A DNA stretch of 7,697 nucleotides from Methanobacteriota archaeon (GTDB lineage: Archaea > Halobacteriota > Methanosarcinia > Methanosarcinales > Methanoperedenaceae), in the NCBI GenBank assembly GCA_018899795.1, contig JAHIHJ010000018.1, positions 1 through 7,697 on the forward strand, written 5' to 3'. How positions within the stretch are numbered: position 1 is the first letter of the stretch; each line of letters begins with the position of its first letter. Below the pieces are notes generated by a model, which did not search any database, was not told the origin of the DNA, and saw nothing but the letters and a program-made list of their open reading frames with translations. A program made the translations under genes and the position numbers. Shown piece by piece: positions 1 to 7,437 of the stretch.

Positions 1-1083
1 AGTGGTATTAGAACCTCCAAGGTCATATGTCTTCACTTCCCCGTTCACAAGGTTCTTCTCTATCGCCCTGACTATAGCAGACGAAGCTTCCTTTTCCCCG
101 ATCTGGTCAAGCAGCAGCGCTCCTGCCCAGATGGTCGCGATGGGGTTAACCTTGTTCAGTCCTTTATATTTCGGGGCGCTTCCGTGTATGGGCTCGAACA
201 TGCTTGTGCCTTCAGGATTAATGTTCCCGCCCGGAGCAAGACCAAGACCGCCCTGGATCATTGCGCCAAGGTCAGTGATGATGTCCCCGAACATGTTGGG
301 CGCCACTACTGTATCGAACCATTCAGGGTTCTTCACGAACCACATGGTTATTGCATCCACGTAATTGAAATCCGTCTTTACATCAGGGTATTCGCTTCCG
401 ACTGATGTGAATTCCTCTCTCCATAATCCGTAGATATCCGACAGGACGTTTGCCTTATCAACAGACGACAGGTGTTTTTTCCTCGATTTTGCAAGATCGA
501 AAGCATATCGGATCACCCTGCGCGTACCTTCTTTGCTTATGAGACCGAGCTGGTATCCTATCTCATCGCTGTCCGAGTCGATATCAAGCCCGAATTTCAC
601 GTTATACAGGTTGCGCGTGACCTCAAGCGTCTTCTTGCTTATCCCTTTTTTAGCGCGCCCGCCTATTCCTATATAGAAATCTTCAGTATTTTCGCGCACC
701 ACCACGAAATCAATGTCTTTAGGGGTCTTATCCTTTAGCGGCGTCCATACCCCTTCCAGCAGTTTAACTGGTCGAAGGTTGACATATTCATCCAGATAAA
801 AGCGGGTGGTAAGGAGGATGCCCTTTTCAAGTATACCAGGCTTTATCCTGTCATCTCCGATAGAGCCAAGATAGATAGCCCTGTATTTCGAAAGTTCCTT
901 GAGCGTATCTTCGGAGATGAGTTCTCCCGTTTCAAGGTAGTGGTCTGCGCCGTTGGGATATTCTATCCAGTCTATGTCAAAGCCGAACCGTTCGCCTGCT
1001 GCTTCAAGCACTTTTCGTCCTTCTCTTATGATCTCTGGACCTATCCCGTCGCCAGGGATAACAGGGATTTTGTATTGTGTCAT
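1..1083 (-). CDS. leuB: Isocitrate/isopropylmalate dehydrogenase family protein, probably 3-isopropylmalate dehydrogenase (3' end cut by window edge)
   Basis: I translated this frame by hand: 361 codons from ATG at 1083, open to the left edge, so roughly the last ten residues are probably missing. The family oxidises and decarboxylates a 2-hydroxy-dicarboxylate with NAD(P) and a divalent metal; for LeuB this is a cytosolic leucine-pathway step. Visible motifs are IPGDGIGPE near residues 9-17, VRENTED at 129-135 followed by catalytic Tyr137, VDKANVL at 208-214 with Lys210, metal-binding Asp243, Asp267 and Asp271 (the 24 and 4 residue spacing typical of the family), and EPIHGSAP at 297-304. A GAGGA Shine-Dalgarno four bases before the ATG supports the start. 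It lies 50 bases after rnhB on the same strand. No frameshift was seen. Homoisocitrate (AksF) or tartrate dehydrogenase-like specificity cannot be excluded; the family is certain, the substrate is inferred. Confidence 0.85.
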   Translation of the reverse strand, partial: MTQYKIPVIPGDGIGPEIIREGRKVLEAAGERFGFDIDWIEYPNGADHYLETGELISEDTLKELSKYRAIYLGSIGDDRIKPGILEKGILLTTRFYLDEYVNLRPVKLLEGVWTPLKDKTPKDIDFVVVRENTEDFYIGIGGRAKKGISKKTLEVTRNLYNVKFGLDIDSDSDEIGYQLGLISKEGTRRVIRYAFDLAKSRKKHLSSVDKANVLSDIYGLWREEFTSVGSEYPDVKTDFNYVDAITMWFVKNPEWFDTVVAPNMFGDIITDLGAMIQGGLGLAPGGNINPEGTSMFEPIHGSAPKYKGLNKVNPIATIWAGALLLDQIGEKEASSAIVRAIEKNLVNGEVKTYDLGGSNTT

Positions 1084-1133
1084 GTATTCCTCTTGAATGA
1101 TAATCCCCTTAGAATTCCTGCGAGGTTATTAAA

Positions 1134-1796
1134 TTAACGAAAGAAATCAGATATTGTTCTCTGGTTTTTCCTGAATTTCTCGATAATGTTCTTCGATGTC
1201 TCCCATGAACTTCTGGCAAAATCCGGCAGCTTTCCATGTTCTTTGACCCAACTTTCCAGGAATGTAATGGTCTTTGGGTCTGCCGGGTAACCGCTGCCGA
1301 TCTCTTTACCAACCGTTCTTTCTAAATTCCTGACAAGTTCATCCCTTCTCACTTTTGCAAGTATGGAAGCAGCTGAGACGATCGGGTATTTCTCATCAGC
1401 TTTGTGTTCTGAAGTGATTTTCAAATCACGGGAATATTTTTTCTTTATGTTTTCACCGAACCGCTCTGCGATAACATCAGCTGCATCCACGAAAGCGCTT
1501 TCCGGTTTGAGTTCTTCCAGTACTTTCACATAGCATGCCACCATGATCTCATTCATCGTCATCACTTTCCTGAGTCCATCTATCTGCGCAGGGCTGACTT
1601 CAAGAATAAAGATCTTATCAGCGAACTTTTTAATTTCAACCGAAAGAGCTTCCCGCTTTTTTGGCGTCAGTTTTTTTGAATCCTTAACACCGAGACGCAA
1701 AATATTATCAAGTTTATTCTCATCCACCATTAGTCCCGCCACGCACATTGGACCGAGCACAGGTCCCTTTCCCGCCTCGTCTATTCCTGCGATCAT
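1134..1796 (-). CDS. rnhB: Ribonuclease HII
   Basis: A 220-residue protein, usual length for archaeal RNase HII, which cleaves the RNA strand of RNA-DNA hybrids and nicks at ribonucleotides misplaced in DNA. The start MIAGIDEAGKGPVLGPM carries the first two catalytic acids, Asp6 and Glu7. Asp104 (in FVDAAD) and Asp134 (in HKADEKYP) complete the DEDD set with the spacing known from archaeal enzymes, and SAASILAK at 141-148 is the other family signature. The C-terminus QRTISDFF (212-219) fits the PCNA-interacting PIP box, so recruitment to the sliding clamp is likely. The start is fixed by the conserved N-terminus, although no strong Shine-Dalgarno precedes it. Its ATG lies ten bases after the stop of a broken hydrolase gene, and it is followed by the leuB-like gene, so the two intact genes may be co-transcribed. 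Confidence 0.96.
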   Translation of the reverse strand: MIAGIDEAGKGPVLGPMCVAGLMVDENKLDNILRLGVKDSKKLTPKKREALSVEIKKFADKIFILEVSPAQIDGLRKVMTMNEIMVACYVKVLEELKPESAFVDAADVIAERFGENIKKKYSRDLKITSEHKADEKYPIVSAASILAKVRRDELVRNLERTVGKEIGSGYPADPKTITFLESWVKEHGKLPDFARSSWETSKNIIEKFRKNQRTISDFFR

Positions 1797-1806
1797 GAAA
1801 ACCCAT

Positions 1807-2040
1807 CTACAACACTTTATCAGATGTTGTTATCTCCGCCCCATAGATGTCCTTCATGTATTTAAGTGCCTGTTCGTGTGCGCCTTCATCTATTGAAGCA
1901 ACACAATCCTGTGGAACTATTGTTCCAAATCCGGAAAAATAAGCATGACCAACATTGTTCTGGACACAGATATCAGTGCTTACGCCAACAAATATCAGGG
2001 TATCTGCTCCTGTTTTTTTAAAGTCTTTGGTATTTTTAAC
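1807..2040 (-). pseudogene. C-terminal fragment of an isochorismatase/nicotinamidase-type cysteine hydrolase
   Basis: The reverse strand reads 77 residues and a TAG stop. They match the C-terminal half of the isochorismatase-like hydrolase fold: a strand TLIFVGV, then STDICVQNNV with the nucleophilic cysteine of the T-x-x-C-V motif, then IVPQDCVASIDEGAHEQALKY in two typical blocks, and a final strand near GAEITTS. The first half of the family, with its catalytic Asp and Lys (about 100 or more residues), is absent: an in-frame TAA lies at 2074-2076, no ATG or other usual start codon precedes the conserved part, and only about 115 bases separate it from cdhA. I infer a deletion or rearrangement with a breakpoint near 2040. 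The remaining reading frame has no stops, so the event may be recent. The original substrate cannot be told. Confidence 0.8.
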
Positions 2041-2048
2041 TGTAATGG

Positions 2049-2073
2049 ACGTTAATGATAAATATGGTAACGT
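2049..2073. promoter_or_regulatory. Inverted repeat upstream of the cdhA promoter, possible regulator site
   Basis: ACGTTA (2049-2054) and TAACGT (2068-2073) form a perfect 6-base dyad with a 13-base A/T-rich centre. It lies about 20 bases upstream of the TATA element of the cdh operon, a usual place for an archaeal activator or a shared operator in a divergent spacer. The A/T-rich centre read on the minus strand (ATATTTAT) could also be a TATA box for transcription leftward. Both are inferences from symmetry and position. Confidence 0.3.
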
Positions 2074-2084
2074 TTAAGTACACG

Positions 2085-2100
2085 GGTAAATTATAAGATA
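2085..2100 (+). promoter_or_regulatory. BRE/TATA promoter of the cdh operon
   Basis: GGTAAA (2085-2090) resembles a TFB-recognition element and sits directly before TTATAAGATA (2091-2100), a good archaeal TATA-like element. Initiation about 25 bases downstream would fall near 2118-2122, giving a leader of about 35-40 bases. The cdhA Shine-Dalgarno GGAG (2146-2149) follows, seven bases before the ATG. The start site is predicted, not observed. Confidence 0.5.
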
Positions 2101-2113
2101 TCAGACGCTCTGA
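2101..2113. repeat. 13-base palindrome between TATA box and predicted transcription start
   Basis: TCAGA (2101-2105), CGC, then TCTGA (2109-2113) is a perfect dyad. It directly follows the TATA-like element and ends before the predicted start of transcription, where a bound protein would block initiation. It is short enough to be chance. Confidence 0.25.
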
Positions 2114-2156
2114 GTAAAGTAAATCCATTAAGACTTGAGTTCATCGGAGATATTAA

Positions 2157-4532
2157 ATGATAGTTAAGAAAGGAAAATTTGTAATAGAAGGATTGGAGAA
2201 TGTCCAGATAAATATTGGCGCGATAGGTGAGGAGGAGGCGCAACTCGAAGCTGAAGGTCCAACACCAAGACCTGAAGTTATCACCCTTCGCAACTGGGAC
2301 TACCGTCTCCTGGACAGGTACAATCCCACGTATACGCCAACGAGTGACATGTGCGATTACTGCACATACGGGAAATGCGACCTAACGGGTAATAAAGAAG
2401 GAGCTTGCGGTATTGACCTGGAGGGCCAATCTGCACGAGAAGCGCTGAGGATATGCATAACAGGAGCTGCGTGTCATACTGCCCATGGACGTCATCTTTT
2501 CAACTATTTTATTAAAAAATACGGCAAAGACCATCCCATAGACGTGGGTCCAAGCAATCTGAAAGCTCCGCTTACCGAGACCATAATGGGCATCCAGCCG
2601 CAGACCATAGGCGATTTTCTACCAGTGCTTGAGTACATCGAAGAGCAGTTGACCCAGCTTATCGCTGTCACCCATACAGGACAGGAAGGCTCAGCACGTG
2701 ATTTTGAATCCAAGACCCTTCATGCAGGTATGCTTGACCATCTGGGAATGGAAGTGGCGGATATACTACAAATATCATGCCTCAATCTACCCAAATCAGA
2801 TGAGAAAACACCCATGGCTGAGATAGGAATGGGTATCCTCGACCCAAAGAAACCTGTGGTGATATGCGTAGGTCATAACATAGCTGCGCCTGCATATATT
2901 CTTGATCACATGGATAGGAACGGTCTGTTTAATAAGATTGAAATCGCCGGGCTGTGCTGCACAGCTCACGAGATGACACGCTACAACAGGACTGCTAAAA
3001 TCATAGGCTCAATGAGCAAGGAATTGAAATATATCCGCTCAGGCATACCAGATGTGCTCGTTACTGACGAGCAGTGTGTTCGAGCAGATATTTTAAAGGA
3101 AGCAAGAAAACTCCATATTCCTGTAATAGCCACCAATGAAAAAATCACACTCGGTCTGCCTGAAAGATCGAACGACAGCATTGATTCGATCATAGAAGAC
3201 CTTGTAAGCGGAAAACAGGCAGGTGCATTGATACTTGACCTCGAAAAGGTAGGGGAATTGGTTCCAAAACTTGCCATGAAGATGGGACCGATAAGGAAAG
3301 CCAAAGGGCTTACCGCGCTCCCGGATGATGAGGAATTCAAGAAACTTGTGGCAAAATGCACAAAATGCCTTCAGTGCACGCGCGACTGCCCGCAGGGTCT
3401 GCCGATCGCAGATGCAATGGTTGCTGCGGTGAAGGGAGACCTCACACAGTTCGAAGTGCTCCATGACAAATGCGTGGGTTGCGGAAGATGCGATTACAGT
3501 TGTCCTGTGGATATTCCTGTGCTAAACGTCATCGAAAAAGCTGCCCAGCGCGTGATACGCGAAGAAAAAGGCAAGGTAAGAATAGGAAGAGGACAGATAG
3601 GTGACCCTGAGATACGTGAGGAGGGCAGAAATCTTGTGCTTGGCACCACGCCAGGAGTGCTTGCTTTTGTTGGATGTTGCAATTATCCAGACGGTACTAA
3701 GGATGTATATGACGTTGTGGAAGAGATGATACAGCGCAGTTACATCATTATTTCTTCGGGTTGCGCTGCAATGGATATCGGAATGTATAAGGATAAGGAA
3801 GGAAAGACGCTTTATGAGCGCTACCCAGGAAGGTTCATCAAAGGAAACCTGCTGAACACTGGCTCTTGTGTATCTAATGCGCATATCGCCGCGACAACGA
3901 TAAAAGTCGCCTCCATTTTCGCGGGGAGAAAGACAAAAGGCAACTGGGAAGAGATAGCCGATTACGTGCTAAACCGTGTTGGAGCGGTCGGGATAGCATG
4001 GGGTGCCTACTCCCAGAAAGCCTTTTCTATCGCCACAGGCTGCAACAGACTTGGCATCCCTGTTGTTATCGGACCTCACGGCACCAAATACAGGCGCGCC
4101 TTTATAGGAAAACCTTACAGGAAAGAGGACTGGAACGTGCTGGACGGGAGAGACGGCTCGGTAGTTAATGTTGAGCCTGCTCCTGAACATCTATTGATAA
4201 CCGCAGAGACAAAAGATGAACTGATGCCGCTTTTGGCAAAGATGTGTTTCAGGCCGAGCGACAACAGCCTGGGAAGAGCTATCAAGCTAACACATTATAT
4301 CGAGTTGAGCGAGAAATACCTCAAAAAAATGCCTGACGACTGGCATGTATATGTAAGAAGTGAACAGGACCTCCCTGTTGCAAAGAGAGAGCCGCTCTTG
4401 AAGATGCTTGAGGAGAAAGGATGGAAGATAGACTGGGAAAAGAAGAAGATAATCGAGGGACAGCTTAGGAAAGTGGATGTTTCATTCCAGCCCACTAATG
4501 TTCCCCGCCTGTGCAAGGAGGCTAAGAAATGA
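2157..4532 (+). CDS. cdhA: Acetyl-CoA decarbonylase/synthase complex subunit alpha (Ni-Fe CO dehydrogenase)
   Basis: A 791-residue CO dehydrogenase alpha subunit, near the roughly 800 of Methanosarcina CdhA. With CdhB it forms the cytosolic alpha2epsilon2 part of ACDS and interconverts CO2 and CO, passing electrons to ferredoxin. The B-cluster cysteines are Cys66, 69, 74 and 84. Two ferredoxin-like clusters typical of the archaeal form follow at Cys401/404/407/411 and Cys439/442/445/449. Likely C-cluster ligands are His240 (VGHN), Cys267 or 268 (AGLCCTAHE), Cys307 (DEQC), Cys507 or 508 (GCCNYPDG), Cys536 (SSGCAAMD) and Cys571 (TGSCVSNA). The proton-relay histidines in CHTAHGRH (107, 110, 113) and Lys621 are also present. 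Oddly, there is no cysteine in residues 1-65, so the usual D-cluster ligands seem to be missing. A GGAG ribosome site supports the start. It is the first gene of the operon and overlaps cdhB by four bases. Confidence 0.97.
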   Translation: MIVKKGKFVIEGLENVQINIGAIGEEEAQLEAEGPTPRPEVITLRNWDYRLLDRYNPTYTPTSDMCDYCTYGKCDLTGNKEGACGIDLEGQSAREALRICITGAACHTAHGRHLFNYFIKKYGKDHPIDVGPSNLKAPLTETIMGIQPQTIGDFLPVLEYIEEQLTQLIAVTHTGQEGSARDFESKTLHAGMLDHLGMEVADILQISCLNLPKSDEKTPMAEIGMGILDPKKPVVICVGHNIAAPAYILDHMDRNGLFNKIEIAGLCCTAHEMTRYNRTAKIIGSMSKELKYIRSGIPDVLVTDEQCVRADILKEARKLHIPVIATNEKITLGLPERSNDSIDSIIEDLVSGKQAGALILDLEKVGELVPKLAMKMGPIRKAKGLTALPDDEEFKKLVAKCTKCLQCTRDCPQGLPIADAMVAAVKGDLTQFEVLHDKCVGCGRCDYSCPVDIPVLNVIEKAAQRVIREEKGKVRIGRGQIGDPEIREEGRNLVLGTTPGVLAFVGCCNYPDGTKDVYDVVEEMIQRSYIIISSGCAAMDIGMYKDKEGKTLYERYPGRFIKGNLLNTGSCVSNAHIAATTIKVASIFAGRKTKGNWEEIADYVLNRVGAVGIAWGAYSQKAFSIATGCNRLGIPVVIGPHGTKYRRAFIGKPYRKEDWNVLDGRDGSVVNVEPAPEHLLITAETKDELMPLLAKMCFRPSDNSLGRAIKLTHYIELSEKYLKKMPDDWHVYVRSEQDLPVAKREPLLKMLEEKGWKIDWEKKKIIEGQLRKVDVSFQPTNVPRLCKEAKK

Positions 4533-5092
4533 ACCAAAAAGCTCCTTCAAAAAAAGCTGAAAAGGTCATAGACACGACCCGACAGGCAGTGCCCTTTGAC
4601 ACGGGTAACATCCCAGGACCGAAAATGGCAAAGGCTGTCATGCCAGCAGTTCCCGGAAAGATGCTCGCAAGAGCAAAGAGACCGCTTCTGATAGTTGGTT
4701 CTGAAGTACATGATAAGGATGTGCTTGCAAGGGCTGTTGCGATAGGAAAAACAGGTATACAGATAGCTGCTGTCGGGAACTCATATACGTCCCTCGGCGA
4801 CAAAGGGCTCGATGCTCATTACATTAATATGCATGCGCTGGCATCGTATCTCTGCGACCAGAACTGGAAAGGACTTGATGGAAAAGGAAACTATGACCTT
4901 GTGGTTTTCTTCGGGATAACGTATTATTATGCATCGCAGGCTATATCTGCACTTAAGAATTTCTCGAATATCAAGGTGATATCAATAGATAAATATTATC
5001 ACCCGAATGCAGACATGTCATTCGGAAATCTGAAGGATGATGTTTTCATAGCAGCGCTTGATGAAGTTATTAAGGAGTTACCGAAAAGATAG
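4529..5092 (+). CDS. cdhB: Acetyl-CoA decarbonylase/synthase complex subunit epsilon
   Basis: A 187-residue epsilon subunit, slightly longer than the usual 170 or so. It packs on CdhA in the alpha2epsilon2 CO dehydrogenase; in the family it has no metal cluster and a Rossmann-like (DHS-type) fold whose precise role is unsettled. Typical segments are [10 protein letters not shown] (28-37), the block [11 protein letters not shown] (49-59), and a second nucleotide-binding-like half with [16 protein letters not shown] (about 122-137). The extra length is a Lys/Ala-rich N-terminal tail of about 25 residues before the conserved part. The ATG overlaps the cdhA stop as ATGA and a strong AAGGAGG lies at 4515-4521, seven bases upstream, so the start is well supported and translation is probably coupled to cdhA, which suits the 1:1 stoichiometry. 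Confidence 0.94.
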   Translation: MNQKAPSKKAEKVIDTTRQAVPFDTGNIPGPKMAKAVMPAVPGKMLARAKRPLLIVGSEVHDKDVLARAVAIGKTGIQIAAVGNSYTSLGDKGLDAHYINMHALASYLCDQNWKGLDGKGNYDLVVFFGITYYYASQAISALKNFSNIKVISIDKYYHPNADMSFGNLKDDVFIAALDEVIKELPKR

Positions 5093-5095
5093 ATA

Positions 5096-5119
5096 TATCC
5101 CGTATGAAATACGGGGATA
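5096..5119 (+). promoter_or_regulatory. Strong RNA hairpin in the cdhB-cdhC spacer
   Basis: CCCGTAT (5099-5105) pairs perfectly with ATACGGG (5109-5115) across a GAA loop. TAT (5096-5098) pairs with ATA (5117-5119) after a single bulged G at 5116. The hairpin begins three bases after the cdhB stop and ends just before the cdhC ribosome site AGGAAG. No T-run follows, so it is not an obvious terminator. A processing, mRNA-stability or translation-control role that separates cdhAB output from cdhC output is inferred. Confidence 0.6.
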
Positions 5120-5131
5120 CAGGAAGAAAAT

Positions 5132-6550
5132 ATGGCTAACGAATTTCCCTTTGAAATCTCACCCATGTTCGAGGGTGAACGTGTACGAAAAGATGATATG
5201 TTTGTTGAACTCGCAGGTCCCAAGTCGCGGGGATTTGAGCTTGTTAGAGCCGCAGGTCTGGATGAGATCACGGATGGTAAGTTCACACTCATCGGGCCTG
5301 ACATTTCAGCGATGAAGGAGGGTTCGCGCCACCCTTATGTTATGATATACCGCATCGCGGGAAAACTGGTCGAAACCGACCTTGAAGCGATAGTTGAGCG
5401 GCGCAATCACGATTTCCAGAATTACATACAGGGTTACATGCACCTGAACCAGAGATACGATGTCTGGGTGCGGATAAATAAGGATGCGATAAAGAAAGGT
5501 CTCAAATCATTTGAGCAGATAGCTAAAGCTACGATGATGCTTTTCAGGAACGAACTTCCATTCATCGAGAAAATTGAAGCTACATATATCACAGACCCCG
5601 AAGAAGTTGAAAAACAGAGGGCTGAAGCGCTTACAGTCTATGAAGCAAGGGATGCAAGGACGCGCGGTCTCCATGATGAGGATGTGGATGTGTTCTACGG
5701 ATGCACCCTGTGCCAGAGCTTTGCCCCCACGAACGTGTGCGTTGTTACGCCTGACAGGATTTCCCTATGCGGCGCTATCAACTGGTTTGACGGGCGCGCG
5801 GCTGCGAAGGTTGATCCTGAGGGGCCGCAGTTCGCCATTCCTAAAGGAGAGATAATTGATAAGGAAGGCGGGGAATATTCTGGCGTCAACGAGAAAGCTG
5901 TGGCGCTGTCTGGCGGCGAATATTCGCGCATCAAGATACATTCTTTCTTCGAATACCCGCATACAAGCTGCGGATGCTTTGAAGTCGTGGGATTCTACAT
6001 CCCTGAAGTGGACGGCATCGGATGGGTTGACAGGGACTACAGCGGCACTGCGCCCAATGGGCTTGCGTTCTCCACGATGGCAGGACAGACTGGTGGCGGC
6101 AAGCAGATAATCGGTTTCCTCGGCGTGGGTGTGAACTATTTCCGCTCTCCCAAGTTCATACAGCCTGACGGCGGATGGGATCGAGTTGTGTGGATGCCAA
6201 AGAACTTGAAGGAAAAGGTAAAAGCTGACATACCTCCTGAGCTTGTGGACAAGGTTCCCACTGAAGAGGAAGTTAGCGACCTGAAGACACTTCGGGAATT
6301 CCTTGAGAAAAAGCAGCATCCTGTAATGCAGAGATGGGTGAAGGAAGAAGCGGCTGCTGAAGCCCCAGCTGAAGAAGCTGCGAGCATGACAGCTTCGGCT
6401 CCCGGATGGTCTGCGCCCGCTATGAATATGCCTGCCGGAATGCCCATGATGCAGCCCATGCAGTTCGGAGGCGGCGAGGGAATAAAGATCAGTTTTAAGA
6501 ATGCTAAGATCACGATCGACAGGATCGTATTGAAGTGGAAGGAGAAATAA
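5132..6550 (+). CDS. cdhC: Acetyl-CoA decarbonylase/synthase complex subunit beta (acetyl-CoA synthase)
   Basis: A 472-residue beta subunit, the usual archaeal length, lacking the N-terminal CODH-binding domain of bacterial acetyl-CoA synthase. It holds the A-cluster, where CO, a methyl group and CoA combine to acetyl-CoA or the reverse. The [4Fe-4S] part is bound by Cys191, Cys194, Cys203 and Cys213 in FYGCTLCQSFAPTNVCVV and SLCGAINW. The distal nickel is bound by Cys280-Gly-Cys282 in HTSCGCFEVV. Residues about 405-448 form an Ala/Pro/Met-rich flexible linker, with six methionines in 431-443, before a conserved C-terminal strand IKISFKNAKITID (451-463). AGGAAG five bases upstream supports the ATG. 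It lies 39 bases after cdhB in the same operon, separated by a hairpin. All cluster ligands are present, so the enzyme should be active. Confidence 0.97.
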   Translation: MANEFPFEISPMFEGERVRKDDMFVELAGPKSRGFELVRAAGLDEITDGKFTLIGPDISAMKEGSRHPYVMIYRIAGKLVETDLEAIVERRNHDFQNYIQGYMHLNQRYDVWVRINKDAIKKGLKSFEQIAKATMMLFRNELPFIEKIEATYITDPEEVEKQRAEALTVYEARDARTRGLHDEDVDVFYGCTLCQSFAPTNVCVVTPDRISLCGAINWFDGRAAAKVDPEGPQFAIPKGEIIDKEGGEYSGVNEKAVALSGGEYSRIKIHSFFEYPHTSCGCFEVVGFYIPEVDGIGWVDRDYSGTAPNGLAFSTMAGQTGGGKQIIGFLGVGVNYFRSPKFIQPDGGWDRVVWMPKNLKEKVKADIPPELVDKVPTEEEVSDLKTLREFLEKKQHPVMQRWVKEEAAAEAPAEEAASMTASAPGWSAPAMNMPAGMPMMQPMQFGGGEGIKISFKNAKITIDRIVLKWKEK

Positions 6551-6568
6551 GATAAGTATTGAAATTCA

Positions 6569-6658
6569 AACCGCAGATAAAGGCGCCCAGAGTCACGTCT
6601 CTGGAGGGTGTACACACGCATGCTCTGCGGGGCATGCGTGGATTTAACATTTGCGGTT
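6569..6658 (+). ncRNA. Candidate three-way-junction structured RNA in the cdhC-cooC spacer
   Basis: Three nested helices fit together. P1 pairs AACCGCAGAT (6569-6578) with ATTTGCGGTT (6649-6658), ten pairs with one G-U. P2 pairs CCAGAG (6587-6592) with CTCTGG (6599-6604) around a six-base loop. P3 pairs 6615-6625 with 6630-6640, eleven pairs with one G-U, capped by C(UGCG)G, a member of the very stable UNCG tetraloop family. The joining strands are eight to ten bases. The element begins 18 bases after the cdhC stop and ends 22 bases before the cooC ATG, which has only a weak ribosome site (AGAAG). A cis-regulatory or processing element for cooC expression is inferred. I do not recognise a known riboswitch class. 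The pairing is seen in the sequence; folding and function are not shown. Confidence 0.5.
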
Positions 6659-6680
6659 ATTTCTAGAATAAGAAGCATAT

Positions 6681-7430
6681 ATGAAAGTAATCGCAATAAC
6701 AGGTAAAGGCGGCACCGGAAAAACAGCAGTAGCCGGGATGCTGATAAAACACCTCACAGCAGGCAAAAAAACTATCCTTGCCATCGATGCAGATCCCGAC
6801 TCCAACCTGCCTGAAGTCCTGGGCGTGAAGGTCGGTAAGACAATTGGCGACATGCGCGAATTCATGCTGCAGGAGCGCGATAATATGGCTCCTGATACCA
6901 ATAAGGAGGCACTGCTTGAGTCAAAGGTATATGAAGTGCTTACCGAGATGCCGCGGTATGACCTGCTTGTGATGGGGCGCCCCGAAGGGTCGGGATGCTA
7001 CTGCTTCGCCAATAATCTCCTTCGCGGGATAATGGACAGGATACTCAAGAACTATGACCTGACTATAATCGATACTGCTGCGGGGCTTGAACATCTCTCG
7101 CGGCGCATCATCAGGGATGTGGATGAGCTGCTCGTGGTCACGGACGGCTCGCGCCGTGGCTTGCAGACAGCTGAGAGGATACGGGATCTGGCAAAGTCGC
7201 TGAACCTGAATATCAGGAAGATGCATGTGGTCGCGAACAAGGTCACGCCTGAGAACCGTGCGCGGATAGAGGAGTATGCTAAGGAGTTAAAGATGGACCT
7301 CGTCGGGATCGTTCCTTTTGACGAAGTGCTTGCGAGCTTTGACCTTGAAGGGAGACCGCTTGCAGAACTGCCTGAGGATTCTGCGGCGATGAAAGGGGTC
7401 GGGGAGATCGTGCAGAAGATGGGGCTATAG
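6681..7430 (+). CDS. cooC: CooC-type nickel-insertion ATPase for CODH/ACS
   Basis: A 249-residue MinD/SIMIBI-class P-loop ATPase. The deviant Walker A GKGGTGKT is at 8-15, with the signature lysine Lys9. IDADPDSNL (35-43) holds the switch I aspartates, DTAAG (131-135) is switch II, and NK at 186-187 is the base-recognition spot. Cys106-Tyr-Cys108 in EGSGCYCFANN is the CxC that binds nickel at the dimer interface in CooC proteins. CooC uses ATP-driven dimer changes to help load nickel into the CO dehydrogenase C-cluster; which cluster this paralogue serves (C or A) is not shown. Its position after cdhC matches the cooC gene inside the Methanosarcina ACDS operon. The spacer to cdhC is 130 bases and structured. 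The start is set by the conserved N-terminal strand MKVIAITGKGG. The ribosome site is weak. Confidence 0.94.
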   Translation: MKVIAITGKGGTGKTAVAGMLIKHLTAGKKTILAIDADPDSNLPEVLGVKVGKTIGDMREFMLQERDNMAPDTNKEALLESKVYEVLTEMPRYDLLVMGRPEGSGCYCFANNLLRGIMDRILKNYDLTIIDTAAGLEHLSRRIIRDVDELLVVTDGSRRGLQTAERIRDLAKSLNLNIRKMHVVANKVTPENRARIEEYAKELKMDLVGIVPFDEVLASFDLEGRPLAELPEDSAAMKGVGEIVQKMGL

Positions 7431-7437
7431 TGGGTCG

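Noticed and set aside
1543..1896. 117-codon plus-strand open frame opposite rnhB
   Set aside because: The minus-strand RNase HII is certain, and this frame also crosses into the hydrolase remnant without any domain of its own.
5765..6319. 184-codon minus-strand open frame inside cdhC
   Set aside because: It is antisense to a confidently identified gene with all catalytic motifs, has no recognisable domain, and arises from the codon bias of cdhC.
6569..6658. Small insertion element with terminal inverted repeats in the cdhC-cooC spacer
   Set aside because: The outer repeats could be read so, but there is no flanking target duplication and two internal helices fit an RNA junction better.
6136..6696. 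186-codon minus-strand open frame over the cdhC end and the cooC spacer
   Set aside because: It lies mostly opposite the cdhC linker, is low in complexity (Ser/Ala/Ile runs) and matches no family; a shadow frame.
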